Notes under the pieces: model-generated
The model's database searches: none
The model's input: the letters and a program-made list of their open reading frames with translations, nothing else
Told to the model about the DNA's origin: nothing
From: a virus
Virus record (IMG/VR): IMGVR_UViG_3300025137_000028
Coordinates: 1 to 64,000 of that record
Length of the DNA stretch: 64,000 bases
Direction: 5' to 3' (one strand)
Part shown: in pieces, positions 26,997 through 35,725 of the stretch
How the letters are laid out: each line of letters begins with the position of its first letter
Numbering within the stretch: position 1 is the first letter of the stretch
Made by a program: the position numbers and the translations under genes

Positions 26997-27603
26997 TGTT
27001 GTATCTGTTGTAACAAAAAATAAAGATAAAGATGAAGACGGAAGAATTATAAAAATTTATGATAACTTTTTAGATCATAATGATAGAGACAATTTAGAAA
27101 ATGGATTATTTAATGAGACTTTTCCGTGGTACTACAATAAACATACAGTTTATCCAGGTAACAAGTATTTTAAAAATGATGAGAAAAATTTATATGACAA
27201 TGATCAGTTTACTCATGGTTTTACAGTGGGTAATAAAGTAAATTCTGATTACGCTAATCTAGCATTAATGGTGTGGACTAACTTTTGTAATAAAGTAGGT
27301 AACAATCATTATCAAGTATTAAGAATGAAAGCAAATTTAGTTTTTTCAAATAATAAAATGAGTAATAATTCTTATTCAATACCTCACATTGACTTAGACG
27401 AAGAACATCAAACTTTAATTTATTATGTAAATCATTGTGATGGTGATTTGTTTTTGTTTAGTAAAGATGATTCTGATAATGTTAAAAAAAGAATTGAAAC
27501 TAAAAGAGGTAGATTAGTTTGGTTTAAAGAGCCAATATTACATGCTGCTGGTCATCCTAATTTATTTGATAAAAGATGTTCAGTAGTTATTAACTTTAAG
27601 TAA
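26989..27603 (+). CDS. 2OG-Fe(II) oxygenase-like protein
   Basis: 204 residues. The facial triad is visible: H133-x-D135 in SIPHIDLDEEHQ, distal His185 in ILHAAGHP, and R196 in DKRCSVVINFK as the 2-oxoglutarate anchor. Surrounding strands (TLIYYVNHCDGDLFLFS, RLVWFKEPIL) fit the jelly-roll of prolyl-hydroxylase-like enzymes. It overlaps the ParB-like gene by eight bases and ends five bases before gene 17. Its substrate is unknown; phage proteins, nucleotides or a host target are all possible. It is one of eight such proteins in this window. Confidence 0.75.
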   Translation: MSDVVSVVTKNKDKDEDGRIIKIYDNFLDHNDRDNLENGLFNETFPWYYNKHTVYPGNKYFKNDEKNLYDNDQFTHGFTVGNKVNSDYANLALMVWTNFCNKVGNNHYQVLRMKANLVFSNNKMSNNSYSIPHIDLDEEHQTLIYYVNHCDGDLFLFSKDDSDNVKKRIETKRGRLVWFKEPILHAAGHPNLFDKRCSVVINFK

Positions 27604-27608
27604 AACAT

Positions 27609-29237
27609 ATGAGTGACGCATATTTAGGAAACCCTAATTTAAAAAAAGTAAATACTCCACAAGAGTTTACTAAAGAACAGATATTAGAATATCAAAAGTG
27701 TAGTAATGATCCTCTGTACTTTATGGAAACTTATGTACAGATTGTATCACTTGATGAGGGTCTTATACCTTTTAAAATGTATGACTTTCAAAAACGTATC
27801 GTAAAAACAATACACGAAAATAGATTTACTATTTGTAAACTGCCTAGACAGTCAGGTAAATCAACAACAACTATTTCTTATCTATTACATTATGCGTTGT
27901 TTAATCCTAATTCAAATATTGCTATACTTGCCAACAAAAGTTCTACTGCTAGAGACATATTAGGAAGACTACAACTTGCTTATGAAAATTTACCTAAGTG
28001 GTTACAACAAGGTGTACTTAACTGGAATAAAGGTAATATTGAATTAGAAAACAAATCAACCATAGTTGCTGCTGCCACATCTTCAAGTGCTATTCGAGGA
28101 GGTTCATATAACATTATATTCCTTGATGAGTTTGCTTTCGTTCCAGCAAATATTGCTGAACAGTTTTTCAGTTCAGTTTATCCTACAATTTCATCTGGTA
28201 AAAAAACAAAAATGGTTATTGTATCTACTCCTCACGGAATGAACATGTACTATAAATTATGGATGGATGCTGACAGTGGAAGAAATGATTACATACCGAT
28301 AGAAGTACATTGGAGTGAAGTTCCTGGTAGAGATGAAGAATGGAAAGAAGCAACTATTAGAAATACAAGTCCTGAGCAGTTTCAGTCTGAGTTTGAATGT
28401 GAGTTTTTAGGTAGTATAGATACTTTAATATCACCATCAAAAATTAAAACTTTAGCTCATAAAACACCTATTGAGTCAAACGCAAGTGTTGATATTTACG
28501 AGAGACCTATAAAGAATCATACTTATGTTTGTACAGTTGATGTAGCAAGAGGTACTATAAAAGATTACTCAGCATTTGTTGTATTTGATGTTACACAAAT
28601 GCCTTACAGAGTTGTAGCAAAATATAGAAACAATGAAATCAAACCATATGTTTTTCCTAATATCATATCTAAAATTGCTAAAGCATATAACACTGCTCAT
28701 CTTTTAGTTGAAGTCAATGATTTAGGACAACAAGTATCAGACGCTTTACATTTTGAAATAGAGTATGATAATTTATTAATGACAACTCAAAGAGGTAGAG
28801 CAGGTCAATTACTTGGTGCTCAATTTAGTGGTAGAGGTACATCACTAGGTGTTAGAATGACTAAACAGATTAAAAAACTAGGTTGTTCTAACTTTAAAAC
28901 GTTAGTAGAAAGTGATAAGTTAATTATTAACGATTTTAATATTATAGAAGAAATGTCAACTTTTAGTAGAAGAGGTACTAGTTGGCAAGCTGAAGACGGT
29001 TGTAATGATGACTTAATTACATGTTTAATTATATTTGGTTGGCTATCTAATCAAGCATATTTTAAAGAAATGACCAATACAAACGTTAGAAATCAATTAT
29101 ATATAGAACAAGAAAAACTAATAGAACAAGATATGGCACCATTTGGTTTCATAGATGATGGTACACCAGACGAAGAACAACCATTTTCAGATGAATATGG
29201 TACAGTATGGCATCCTGTTACACGAAAAGGACTGTAA
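27609..29237 (+). CDS. 17: Terminase large subunit gp17
   Basis: 542 residues (T4 610). ATPase domain: Walker A LPRQSGKST (78-86), Walker B IIFLDE (169-174), coupling motif VSTPHG (205-210). C-terminal RNase H-like nuclease: D311 in CTVDVARG, E368 in LLVEVNDLG, and Asp467/468 in GCNDDLITCL. It packages DNA into the prohead through the portal and cuts headfuls. It follows the oxygenase rather than gene 16, an unusual local arrangement. No intron or inteins seen. Confidence 0.97.
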   Translation: MSDAYLGNPNLKKVNTPQEFTKEQILEYQKCSNDPLYFMETYVQIVSLDEGLIPFKMYDFQKRIVKTIHENRFTICKLPRQSGKSTTTISYLLHYALFNPNSNIAILANKSSTARDILGRLQLAYENLPKWLQQGVLNWNKGNIELENKSTIVAAATSSSAIRGGSYNIIFLDEFAFVPANIAEQFFSSVYPTISSGKKTKMVIVSTPHGMNMYYKLWMDADSGRNDYIPIEVHWSEVPGRDEEWKEATIRNTSPEQFQSEFECEFLGSIDTLISPSKIKTLAHKTPIESNASVDIYERPIKNHTYVCTVDVARGTIKDYSAFVVFDVTQMPYRVVAKYRNNEIKPYVFPNIISKIAKAYNTAHLLVEVNDLGQQVSDALHFEIEYDNLLMTTQRGRAGQLLGAQFSGRGTSLGVRMTKQIKKLGCSNFKTLVESDKLIINDFNIIEEMSTFSRRGTSWQAEDGCNDDLITCLIIFGWLSNQAYFKEMTNTNVRNQLYIEQEKLIEQDMAPFGFIDDGTPDEEQPFSDEYGTVWHPVTRKGL

Positions 29238-29248
29238 GTTAATGGTCT

Positions 29249-29256
29249 TATAAATA
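29249..29256 (+). promoter_or_regulatory. 18: Late promoter box TATAAATA before sheath gene
   Basis: Exact octamer about 83 bases ahead of gene 18. The predicted leader of about 75 bases is the longest late leader in the window and contains a small hairpin. Confidence 0.75.
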
Positions 29257-29282
29257 TCTGTATAAAAAGTTTTGACTATGGG

Positions 29283-29298
29283 CGTAAGAAAACTTACG
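29283..29298 (+). other. Small hairpin in sheath-gene leader
   Basis: CGTAAG, an AAAA loop, then CTTACG: a perfect six-base-pair stem in the leader between late box and the GGAGAA ribosome-binding site of gene 18. It may stabilise the abundant sheath and tube message from the 5' end. A short ATG-started frame of 16 codons overlaps it and I do not count it as a gene. Confidence 0.45.
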
Positions 29299-29338
29299 AT
29301 TAATGACGAAATAATAAGAAAAAATTAGGAGAAACCTT

Positions 29339-31279
29339 ATGGCATTTCAAGTATCACCAGGTGTTCTCGTACAGGAAAGAGATTTAACTAGAATCATTCC
29401 TGCCGTATCAACATCAATAGGGGCAGCAGCGGGTCAATTCGCTAAAGGTCCAGTTGATGATGTTGTGGCAATTTCTAGTGAGCAAGAATTGGTAGACACA
29501 TTTGGAAAACCCGACTCAACTACGTTTGAGTGGTTTTTTTCAGCTGCTAACTTCTTAGCATACTCTAACTCTTTGAGAGTAGTACGAGCTAACAATACTG
29601 GTTTAGTAAACGCAAATACAGGTGGTTCATCTACATTAATTAAAAATATAGACGACTACCGGGACAACTACGCTGATGGTTCTTTAAACACAGGAACTTT
29701 CACAGCAAGAACAGCCGGCGCATGGGGAAACAATTTATTAGTTTCTACATGTCCAAGTGCTTTAGCATTTGAACAAAAAACTGGCGACACAGGTCTTGCT
29801 TCACTAGTAGATGACGCTTCGGCTGCTATCGGAGACACAGTAATTAGTGTTGACGATGGTACTGAGTTTAGTGTAGGAGACATTATAGAGTTTTCTGCTA
29901 CAGCTTCAACAGGCGACTTTACAGTAAACGAAAAATATAGAATAACAGGAATTTCAACAAACGCTTTAACGATAGTACAGCATCCTAGAGGATCTGGTGG
30001 ATTGTTAACGGCAGTTGTTGATAACGCACACGTCAAAAGAAGATGGAGATATTTTGAATCAGTAGACGGCGCACCAGGAACATCACCTTGGACATCTGAT
30101 AGATCAGGTGCTAATGATGAAATACACATTGTCGTAGTAGACGAAGACGGTGGTATATCTGGCGAGCCAGGAAGAGTAATAGAAACTTATTCAAAAGTAT
30201 CTAAAGCTGCTGACGCTAAAACTCCACAAGGTGACACAAACTATTACCCAACAGTAATACAAAATAAATCAAGTAACATTTTCTGGACAGATCATAATTC
30301 ATCAGGATCAAATTGGGGTTCAAACGCAACAGGAGTAACTTTTACTGCTGTAAATGCTCCAACTAATGAATCTTTATCTGCTGGAAGTGATGGTTCTACT
30401 GCTACAGTAGGCGAAATCAAAACTGCTTTTGAAAAATACTCAGACGCAGAAACAGTTGATGTAAGTCTAATTATAGCTGGTAAAGGTAACTCAACTCACA
30501 TTGATAACCTAATTACTATCGCAGAAAACAGAAAAGACGCTGTGGTTTTTGCTTCACCTGAAAGAGCAGACGTTGTAGGAATAACTAACTCAAACACGCA
30601 AACTAATAATGTTATTGACTTCTTTAATAATGTAAGATCATCTTCTTATGTTGTTTTTGATAGTGGTTACAAATATGTGTATGACAGATACAATGACTTA
30701 TACAGATATGTACCATTAAACGGAGATATCGCTGGTTTGGCTGCTAGAACTGATCTAGTCGCAGACACATGGTTCTCACCTGCTGGATTTAACAGAGGTG
30801 TAATCAGAGGTGCCGTGAAACTTGCTTACAATCCTACACAAACACAAAGAGATCAATTGTATCCAAGTAGAATTAATCCAGTATCAACGTTCCCAGGACA
30901 AGGTACTGTTTTATTCGGAGACAAAACTGGTCTAACTTCACCAAGTGCTTTTGACAGAATAAACGTTAGAAGACTGTTTATTACTTTAGAAAAGGCAATA
31001 TCAACTGCTTCTAAATTTCAACTCTTTGAGTTCAATGATGAATTTACAAGAGCTAACTTTAGAAACATTGTAGAACCTTTCCTAAGAGAAGTACAAGGTA
31101 GAAGAGGTATCACAGACTTTTTAGTAGTATGTGATGAAACTAACAACACAGGCGAAGTAATTGATAGAAACGAATTTATTGCTGAGATTTTTGTAAAACC
31201 AGCAAGAAGTATCAATTTTATTACATTACAATTTATCGCAACTAGAACTGGCGTGGCTTTTGAAGAAGTCGCAGGTTAA
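29339..31279 (+). CDS. 18: Tail sheath protein gp18
   Basis: 646 residues (T4 659). The start MAFQVSPGVLVQERDLTRII then PAVSTSIGAAAGQFAKGPVD is the classic contractile sheath N-terminus. The C-terminal half carries PLNGDIAGLAARTD, PWSPAGFNRG-like WFSPAGFNRGVIRGAVKLAY, and RRLFITLEKAISTASKFQLF, FNDEFTRANFRNIVEPFL, all typical of sheath domain I. The middle is a less conserved variable insert exposed on the sheath. It is followed by the tube gene, the standard order. Confidence 0.96.
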   Translation: MAFQVSPGVLVQERDLTRIIPAVSTSIGAAAGQFAKGPVDDVVAISSEQELVDTFGKPDSTTFEWFFSAANFLAYSNSLRVVRANNTGLVNANTGGSSTLIKNIDDYRDNYADGSLNTGTFTARTAGAWGNNLLVSTCPSALAFEQKTGDTGLASLVDDASAAIGDTVISVDDGTEFSVGDIIEFSATASTGDFTVNEKYRITGISTNALTIVQHPRGSGGLLTAVVDNAHVKRRWRYFESVDGAPGTSPWTSDRSGANDEIHIVVVDEDGGISGEPGRVIETYSKVSKAADAKTPQGDTNYYPTVIQNKSSNIFWTDHNSSGSNWGSNATGVTFTAVNAPTNESLSAGSDGSTATVGEIKTAFEKYSDAETVDVSLIIAGKGNSTHIDNLITIAENRKDAVVFASPERADVVGITNSNTQTNNVIDFFNNVRSSSYVVFDSGYKYVYDRYNDLYRYVPLNGDIAGLAARTDLVADTWFSPAGFNRGVIRGAVKLAYNPTQTQRDQLYPSRINPVSTFPGQGTVLFGDKTGLTSPSAFDRINVRRLFITLEKAISTASKFQLFEFNDEFTRANFRNIVEPFLREVQGRRGITDFLVVCDETNNTGEVIDRNEFIAEIFVKPARSINFITLQFIATRTGVAFEEVAG

Positions 31280-31299
31280 TAGTAGAGGAGAAATAAAAA

Positions 31300-31827
31300 A
31301 TGGCAAACATTTCAGACTTCAAAGCTAAACTTGCTGGCGGTGGCGCTAGAAATAATCAGTTTAAGGTTACAATGCCTTTCCCTGGTTACTCGCAAGTTGG
31401 TGGAGAAATAGAAGACTTGGCTTTCTTATGTACAGCAACAAGTATACCGGCAATGAACGTTGCTGAAGTACCTGTTAATTTCAGAGGAAGACCAATTTAT
31501 ATCGCAGGTGACAGATCATTTGACACTTGGCCGATTACTGTACTAAATGATACAGATTTCAAATTAAGAAACGCATTTGAAAGATGGCAAAATGGTATCA
31601 ACAATATGTCAGACAATGAAGGATTAACAAATCCTGCTGACTATCAAGTTGACGCTTTTATAGATCACTTAGACAGAAATGGTAATACTATTAAGTCTTA
31701 CACATTGAGAGGATTATTTCCGATATCAATATCAGAAATAGGACTATCATACGCTCCGACAACGGACGTTGAGACTTTTGGTGTAACGTTTAGATACCAA
31801 TTCTTTGAATCGAATACTACTACTTAA
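31300..31827 (+). CDS. 19: Tail tube protein gp19
   Basis: 175 residues (T4 163). Beta-barrel tube fold markers: NQFKVTMPFP, LCTATSIPAMNVAEVPVNFR, GRPIYIAGDRSFDTWPIT, and DFKLRNAFERWQNGINNMSD. The C-terminus has LRGLFPISISEIGLSYAPTT, as in other gp19 proteins. Hexamers stack into the tube through which DNA leaves. A Shine-Dalgarno GAGGAGAAAT precedes it. Confidence 0.95.
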   Translation: MANISDFKAKLAGGGARNNQFKVTMPFPGYSQVGGEIEDLAFLCTATSIPAMNVAEVPVNFRGRPIYIAGDRSFDTWPITVLNDTDFKLRNAFERWQNGINNMSDNEGLTNPADYQVDAFIDHLDRNGNTIKSYTLRGLFPISISEIGLSYAPTTDVETFGVTFRYQFFESNTTT

Positions 31828-31834
31828 TATCTTG

Positions 31835-31842
31835 TATAAGTA
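31835..31842 (+). promoter_or_regulatory. 20: Late-box variant TATAAGTA before portal gene
   Basis: One mismatch to TATAAATA, 23 bases before gene 20, followed by ACAGGAGAT. Possible extra late start for the head genes. Confidence 0.45.
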
Positions 31843-31864
31843 TTAAGACAGGAGATAAAATATT

Positions 31865-33385
31865 ATGGCTGAACTATTTGGATTTAGTATCACACGTGCT
31901 AAGAAGCAAGAAGATCCTAAACAAAGCTTTACAGTAAAACAAGCGGATGACGGTACTCAAACCGTCGCCGCTGGTGGTTATTTTGGTCAGTACCTTGACA
32001 TGGAAGGTACTGCCAAAACAGAGGCAGATTTAATCCGTAGATACAGAGAGATTTCAATTCATCCTGAATGTGACATGGCAATAGAAGATATTGTTAATGA
32101 AGCAATCGTGGCTAATGAATTGAAAGACGCTGTTAGGATTAACATTGATCAATTGCCTTACGGTAAAGATATAAGAGTTAAAATTGAAGACGAGTTTAAA
32201 CAAGTATTAAGATTATTAAACTTTAATACAAAAGGGCATGACATCTTTAGAAGATGGTATGTTGACGGAAGAATGTTCTATCAAAAGATTATTGATAGAG
32301 ATAGTCCTAAAAAAGGGATTACAGAATTAAAATACATTGATCCTAGAAAGATCAAAAAAATAAGAGAAGTTAGAAAAAAAAGACCTGAGGGTGCTTTAAG
32401 TCCTAACAGTATGTCAGCTATTGATGAGTATGTAGAATACTATCTATTCAATGAAAGAGGCATACCAGGTACTACTTCAGGTATGGGTATTAAAATCGCA
32501 CCCGACACTATCGCATTTTGTCCTTCTGGTTTAATAGATCAGAATAAAAACATGGTGTTATCTTATTTACATAAGGCAATTAAACCTGTCAATCAATTAA
32601 GAATGATTGAAGACGCTGCTGTTATTTACAGAATCGCAAGAGCGCCTGAAAGACGTATCTTTAAAATTGATGTTGGTAATTTACCTAAAGTAAAAGCTGA
32701 ACAATATTTAAGAGACGTAATGGCAAGATATAGAAATAAACTTGTCTATGACGCTTCTACTGGTGAAATAAGAGACGATAGAAACTATATGTCAATGTTA
32801 GAAGACTTTTGGTTACCTAGTAGAGAAGGTGGCAGAGGTACTGATATAACAACTTTACCTGGTGGACAAAACTTAGGTGAGATTACAGACATAGAGTATT
32901 TTCAAAAGAAATTATATAGATCATTAAACGTACCGGCAAGTAGATTAGAAGGCTCACAAGGTTTTAATTTAGGTAGATCAACAGAGATTACTAGAGACGA
33001 ACTTAAATTTACAAAATTTGTACAGAGACTTAGAAAGAAATTTACAGAATTATTTAATGACATATTAAGAACCCAATTAGTATTAAAAGGCATTATTGCT
33101 GAAACTGATTGGTCAACAATAAGAGATAACTTACAATATGACTTCATACAAGATGGTCATTTTTCTGAATTAAAACAAACAGAAATGATGAGAGAACGAT
33201 TAGGTTTAGCCAATGAAATGAGAGATTATATAGGTAAGTTTTACTCAGTTAACTATGTTAGAAAACATGTGTTGAAACAAAACCAAAGAGAAATAGAAGA
33301 TATGGATAAAGATATTAGAAAAGAAATTAAAGATAAAATTATCCAAGATCCTATGGCACAAGTTACTAACAGTGAAGATTTATAA
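31865..33385 (+). CDS. 20: Portal protein gp20
   Basis: 506 residues (T4 524). Recognisable blocks: YREISIHPECDMAIEDIVNE (about residues 59-78), GRMFYQKIIDRDSPKKGITE, ELKYIDPRKIKKIREV, and further IKPVNQLRMIEDAAVIYRI and APERRIFKIDVGNLPK. FNLGRSTEITRDELKF is the conserved part near residue 360-375. The dodecameric portal is the head vertex where gp17 docks and the neck binds. GGAGATAAAA precedes the gene. Confidence 0.96.
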   Translation: MAELFGFSITRAKKQEDPKQSFTVKQADDGTQTVAAGGYFGQYLDMEGTAKTEADLIRRYREISIHPECDMAIEDIVNEAIVANELKDAVRINIDQLPYGKDIRVKIEDEFKQVLRLLNFNTKGHDIFRRWYVDGRMFYQKIIDRDSPKKGITELKYIDPRKIKKIREVRKKRPEGALSPNSMSAIDEYVEYYLFNERGIPGTTSGMGIKIAPDTIAFCPSGLIDQNKNMVLSYLHKAIKPVNQLRMIEDAAVIYRIARAPERRIFKIDVGNLPKVKAEQYLRDVMARYRNKLVYDASTGEIRDDRNYMSMLEDFWLPSREGGRGTDITTLPGGQNLGEITDIEYFQKKLYRSLNVPASRLEGSQGFNLGRSTEITRDELKFTKFVQRLRKKFTELFNDILRTQLVLKGIIAETDWSTIRDNLQYDFIQDGHFSELKQTEMMRERLGLANEMRDYIGKFYSVNYVRKHVLKQNQREIEDMDKDIRKEIKDKIIQDPMAQVTNSEDL

Positions 33386-33397
33386 TAGGAGAATAAA

Positions 33398-33721
33398 ATG
33401 ACAGAGAATACAACTAAAGACTTTATTGACAATTTAGCTCAAGGTAAAAATGATGACGCTGGTGAAGCGTTTAAAAATGCTTTAAGAGGTAAAGTTGGTG
33501 ATAGTTTAGATCAAATGAGAAAAGATTTAGCAGGAAATTTATTTAATGGCGATGGTACAGTAAATACAGATAACGCTGAGCCTTATAGTGATCCTAAACC
33601 AGAGATTGCTGATGTAGGAACATTCAATCAGGATGGAACTATAGCACTTAAAAAAGACGGACAAGCAGATATAGATTTGACTCAGCCGTCTCCAACAGGT
33701 GTTGACATAGAAAATGCCTAA
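33398..33721 (+). CDS. 67: Probable prohead core protein (gp67-like)
   Basis: 107 residues. FIDNLAQGKNDDAGEAFKNA then LRGKVGDSLDQMRKDLAGNL resembles the N-terminal core region of gp67-type prohead core proteins in marine T4-like phages. The C-terminal half is Asp/Gly-rich (DGTVNTDNAEPYSDPKPEI). It stands between gp20 and the protease gene, the position of T4 gp67/68, which supports a role in assembling the internal core of the prohead. Overlaps the next gene by eight bases. Confidence 0.65.
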   Translation: MTENTTKDFIDNLAQGKNDDAGEAFKNALRGKVGDSLDQMRKDLAGNLFNGDGTVNTDNAEPYSDPKPEIADVGTFNQDGTIALKKDGQADIDLTQPSPTGVDIENA

Positions 33722-33953
33722 AGTCAGTAATCTTTTTGAACAAAAAAAGATAGTAAATTCAAAGGCTTACAATTCTTTAACGCCTAAAATGAAAGAGGCA
33801 GTTGAAGAAATGTTTAAAATGATTAACAACAAAGGCAACATTATTTTCAATGTAGAAAATGCTGTTGAAAGAGTTGCTGAAATAAAGAAAATTAATAAAG
33901 AAGAACTATATCAATATATTGAAAAAGAAACAAACGAACAATTAGGAGTGTAA
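33714..33953 (+). CDS. Small helical protein, possibly gp68-like core component
   Basis: 79 residues, helical: KVSNLFEQKKIVNSKAYNSL then LTPKMKEAVEEMFKMINNKG and VERVAEIKKINKEELYQYIE. Its place after the gp67-like gene and before the protease matches T4 gp68. The family identity is not clear from sequence. Basic/acidic balance suits a scaffold-associated protein. Confidence 0.5.
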   Translation: MPKVSNLFEQKKIVNSKAYNSLTPKMKEAVEEMFKMINNKGNIIFNVENAVERVAEIKKINKEELYQYIEKETNEQLGV

Positions 33954-33954
33954 A

Positions 33955-34224
33955 ATGGCATATCAAGGATCTTTCAAATTAAAAGGCGCTACTACATCTG
34001 CTGGGTCAACAATTTCAGCAAGTAATTTCGGTAGAGCTCATTTTGTAAGAGTACAAGCACAGGCAGCCGCTAACACTGTAACAGTTGTTAACTCAGATGA
34101 CGAAGCTATAGGAACTTGTATATTAGTAACAGCAGGTGACTCAATAGTAATAGAAAAATCGCCTGGCGATAAAGTATCAACATCTGGTAATGCTGTAGGC
34201 AGTGCTGTTGCTAGAACTGGTTAA
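33955..34224 (+). CDS. Small beta-rich virion protein (89 aa)
   Basis: MAYQGSFKLKGATTSAGSTI then ISASNFGRAHFVRVQAQAAA and VTVVNSDDEAIGTCILVTAG. A compact beta-barrel-like pattern with alternating hydrophobic residues, similar to small virion or decoration proteins. Three genes of this kind lie between the core proteins and the protease, a region where T4 has none. Candidate capsid decoration protein; unproven. Confidence 0.55.
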   Translation: MAYQGSFKLKGATTSAGSTISASNFGRAHFVRVQAQAAANTVTVVNSDDEAIGTCILVTAGDSIVIEKSPGDKVSTSGNAVGSAVARTG

Positions 34225-34229
34225 TAATT

Positions 34230-34595
34230 ATGGCAATAACTACGACACAAGTGGTTGATGATAGTTTTAAAACTATTACATTTGCTAAGGGCATAGGTAA
34301 TGAAAGTGAACAAACTTTTGTTGAAACACAAAATTTATTAAATGCTTCAAGTGAACCCAAAGTGTCTATTGCTAATTTAGAATTTGAAATAATAGGTACA
34401 GGTACTTGTACTATATTTTTTAAAAATGATACGACAAAAAAGGTTGAGATTAGTGGTAGAGGTAACTATGGTCTTAAACCTAAAGAAGAAAAAATAAAGA
34501 ACGTGATAGGTGATATTTTATTAACAAGTGACAGTAATGTGTCAACTTATAATATTATATTAGAAACACATAAAGAAGAGGGATTTAATGGCTGA
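34230..34595 (+). CDS. Beta-rich virion-like protein, paralog of next gene (121 aa)
   Basis: Starts MAITTTQVVDDSFKTITFAK and has VEISGRGNYGLKPKEEKIKN in the second half, ending GDILLTSDSNVSTYNIILET. The last segment parallels the end of the following gene (GDVLLSTHNFAIGDNYTIVI). No signal peptide or membrane segment. Structural role inferred from place and beta pattern. Confidence 0.55.
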   Translation: MAITTTQVVDDSFKTITFAKGIGNESEQTFVETQNLLNASSEPKVSIANLEFEIIGTGTCTIFFKNDTTKKVEISGRGNYGLKPKEEKIKNVIGDILLTSDSNVSTYNIILETHKEEGFNG

Positions 34596-34980
34596 TACAG
34601 TAACAAGTCAAACTATAGCAGATACATCTGGTCTAAAGTTTACAGTAAAACTTACTAACTTTTCAGATGGTACTGGTGAAACACAAGTTAAAAAAGTAGA
34701 CGCTTCAGAGCTTACTTTTATGACTGAGGATGGCAATAGAAAAATTAGTAAAATATGGTATTCAGTAAATACAGCAAATCCTAAATCAGCTGTTGAGTTA
34801 ATATGGGATGGTGCTACAGACGCAACTGCCGTATTTTTAAGTGGTCAAAGTCACTTTGATTTTAGACCATCAGGTAGTGAAATAACTAACAGTGCTACTA
34901 CACCTACTGGTGATGTATTATTAAGTACACATAACTTTGCTATTGGAGATAATTACACAATAGTTATAGAGTTTAGATAA
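34588..34980 (+). CDS. Beta-rich virion-like protein (130 aa)
   Basis: Starts MADTVTSQTIADTSGLKFTV, with KVDASELTFMTEDGNRKISK and IWYSVNTANPKSAVELIWDG. It overlaps the preceding gene by eight bases and shares the closing motif GD-[IV]-LL-S/T with it. The Trp-containing part (KIWYS.., ELIWDG) is typical of capsid-associated beta proteins. Probable virion component, otherwise unknown. Confidence 0.55.
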   Translation: MADTVTSQTIADTSGLKFTVKLTNFSDGTGETQVKKVDASELTFMTEDGNRKISKIWYSVNTANPKSAVELIWDGATDATAVFLSGQSHFDFRPSGSEITNSATTPTGDVLLSTHNFAIGDNYTIVIEFR

Positions 34981-34987
34981 AAAAACT

Positions 34988-34995
34988 TATAAATA
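34988..34995 (+). promoter_or_regulatory. 21: Late promoter box TATAAATA before gene 21
   Basis: Exact octamer about 25 bases before the protease ATG, with AAGAAGAGAGAAC as ribosome-binding region. Confidence 0.75.
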
Positions 34996-35019
34996 GTAAC
35001 ATATAAGAAGAGAGAACTT

Positions 35020-35664
35020 ATGAAACTAATATCGGAAGAAATACAACAAGCCGAATATCTGATCGAAGAGAAAGACGGTACAAAAGAATATAAGATAAAA
35101 GGTATATTCTTACAGTCTAATATCAAAAACAGAAACGGTCGTATATATCCAAAAGAAATCTTAGACAAAGAAGTCAAAAGATATAACGCAGAATTTATCA
35201 ATAAACACAGAGCATTCGGTGAGTTAGGACATCCTGACGGACCAACTGTCAACTTGGAAAGAGTTAGTCACATGGTGAAAAAACTCTATCCAGACGGTGA
35301 TAATTTTATTGGTGAAGCTAAGATAATGAATACACCATACGGTAAGATTGTAAAAGGTCTTATTGACGAGGGTGCCCAATTAGGAGTATCTAGTCGTGGT
35401 ATGGGTTCGTTACAGCAAAAAAATGGCGCAAACTATGTAGGAAGAGATTTCTACTTAGCTACAGCAGCTGACATTGTAGCTGACCCCTCAGCTCCTGACG
35501 CTTTCGTTGAAGGCATTATGGAAAATAAAGAGTGGGTATGGGACAGTGGTGTTCTAGTTGAAAAAGACGTAGAAGCTTGGAAACTAGAGCTAATTAAAAC
35601 AAAAAAACGAGCATTAGAAGAGAAGAAATTAGAAATCTTTAAATCTATGCTTATAAAACTTTAA
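35020..35664 (+). CDS. 21: Prohead maturation protease gp21
   Basis: 214 residues (T4 212). Catalytic His71 lies in FGELGHPDGPTVNLERVSHM and the nucleophile Ser124/125 in QLGVSSRGMGSLQ, the characteristic blocks of the U9/S78-type phage prohead proteases. It cleaves scaffold, core and the major capsid protein during maturation. The gene has its own late box and sits just before the scaffold gene, as in T4. Confidence 0.95.
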   Translation: MKLISEEIQQAEYLIEEKDGTKEYKIKGIFLQSNIKNRNGRIYPKEILDKEVKRYNAEFINKHRAFGELGHPDGPTVNLERVSHMVKKLYPDGDNFIGEAKIMNTPYGKIVKGLIDEGAQLGVSSRGMGSLQQKNGANYVGRDFYLATAADIVADPSAPDAFVEGIMENKEWVWDSGVLVEKDVEAWKLELIKTKKRALEEKKLEIFKSMLIKL

Positions 35665-35667
35665 TTT

Positions 35668-35675
35668 TATAAATA
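35668..35675 (+). promoter_or_regulatory. 22: Late promoter box TATAAATA before gene 22
   Basis: Exact octamer about 50 bases before the scaffold gene, followed by AAGAGGAGATT as ribosome-binding site. Likely ensures high expression of scaffold and major capsid. Confidence 0.75.
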
Positions 35676-35725
35676 TCTAGCAAAGTAAAAATAACTAGTT
35701 ATTTTAATTAAGAGGAGATTTCTCA

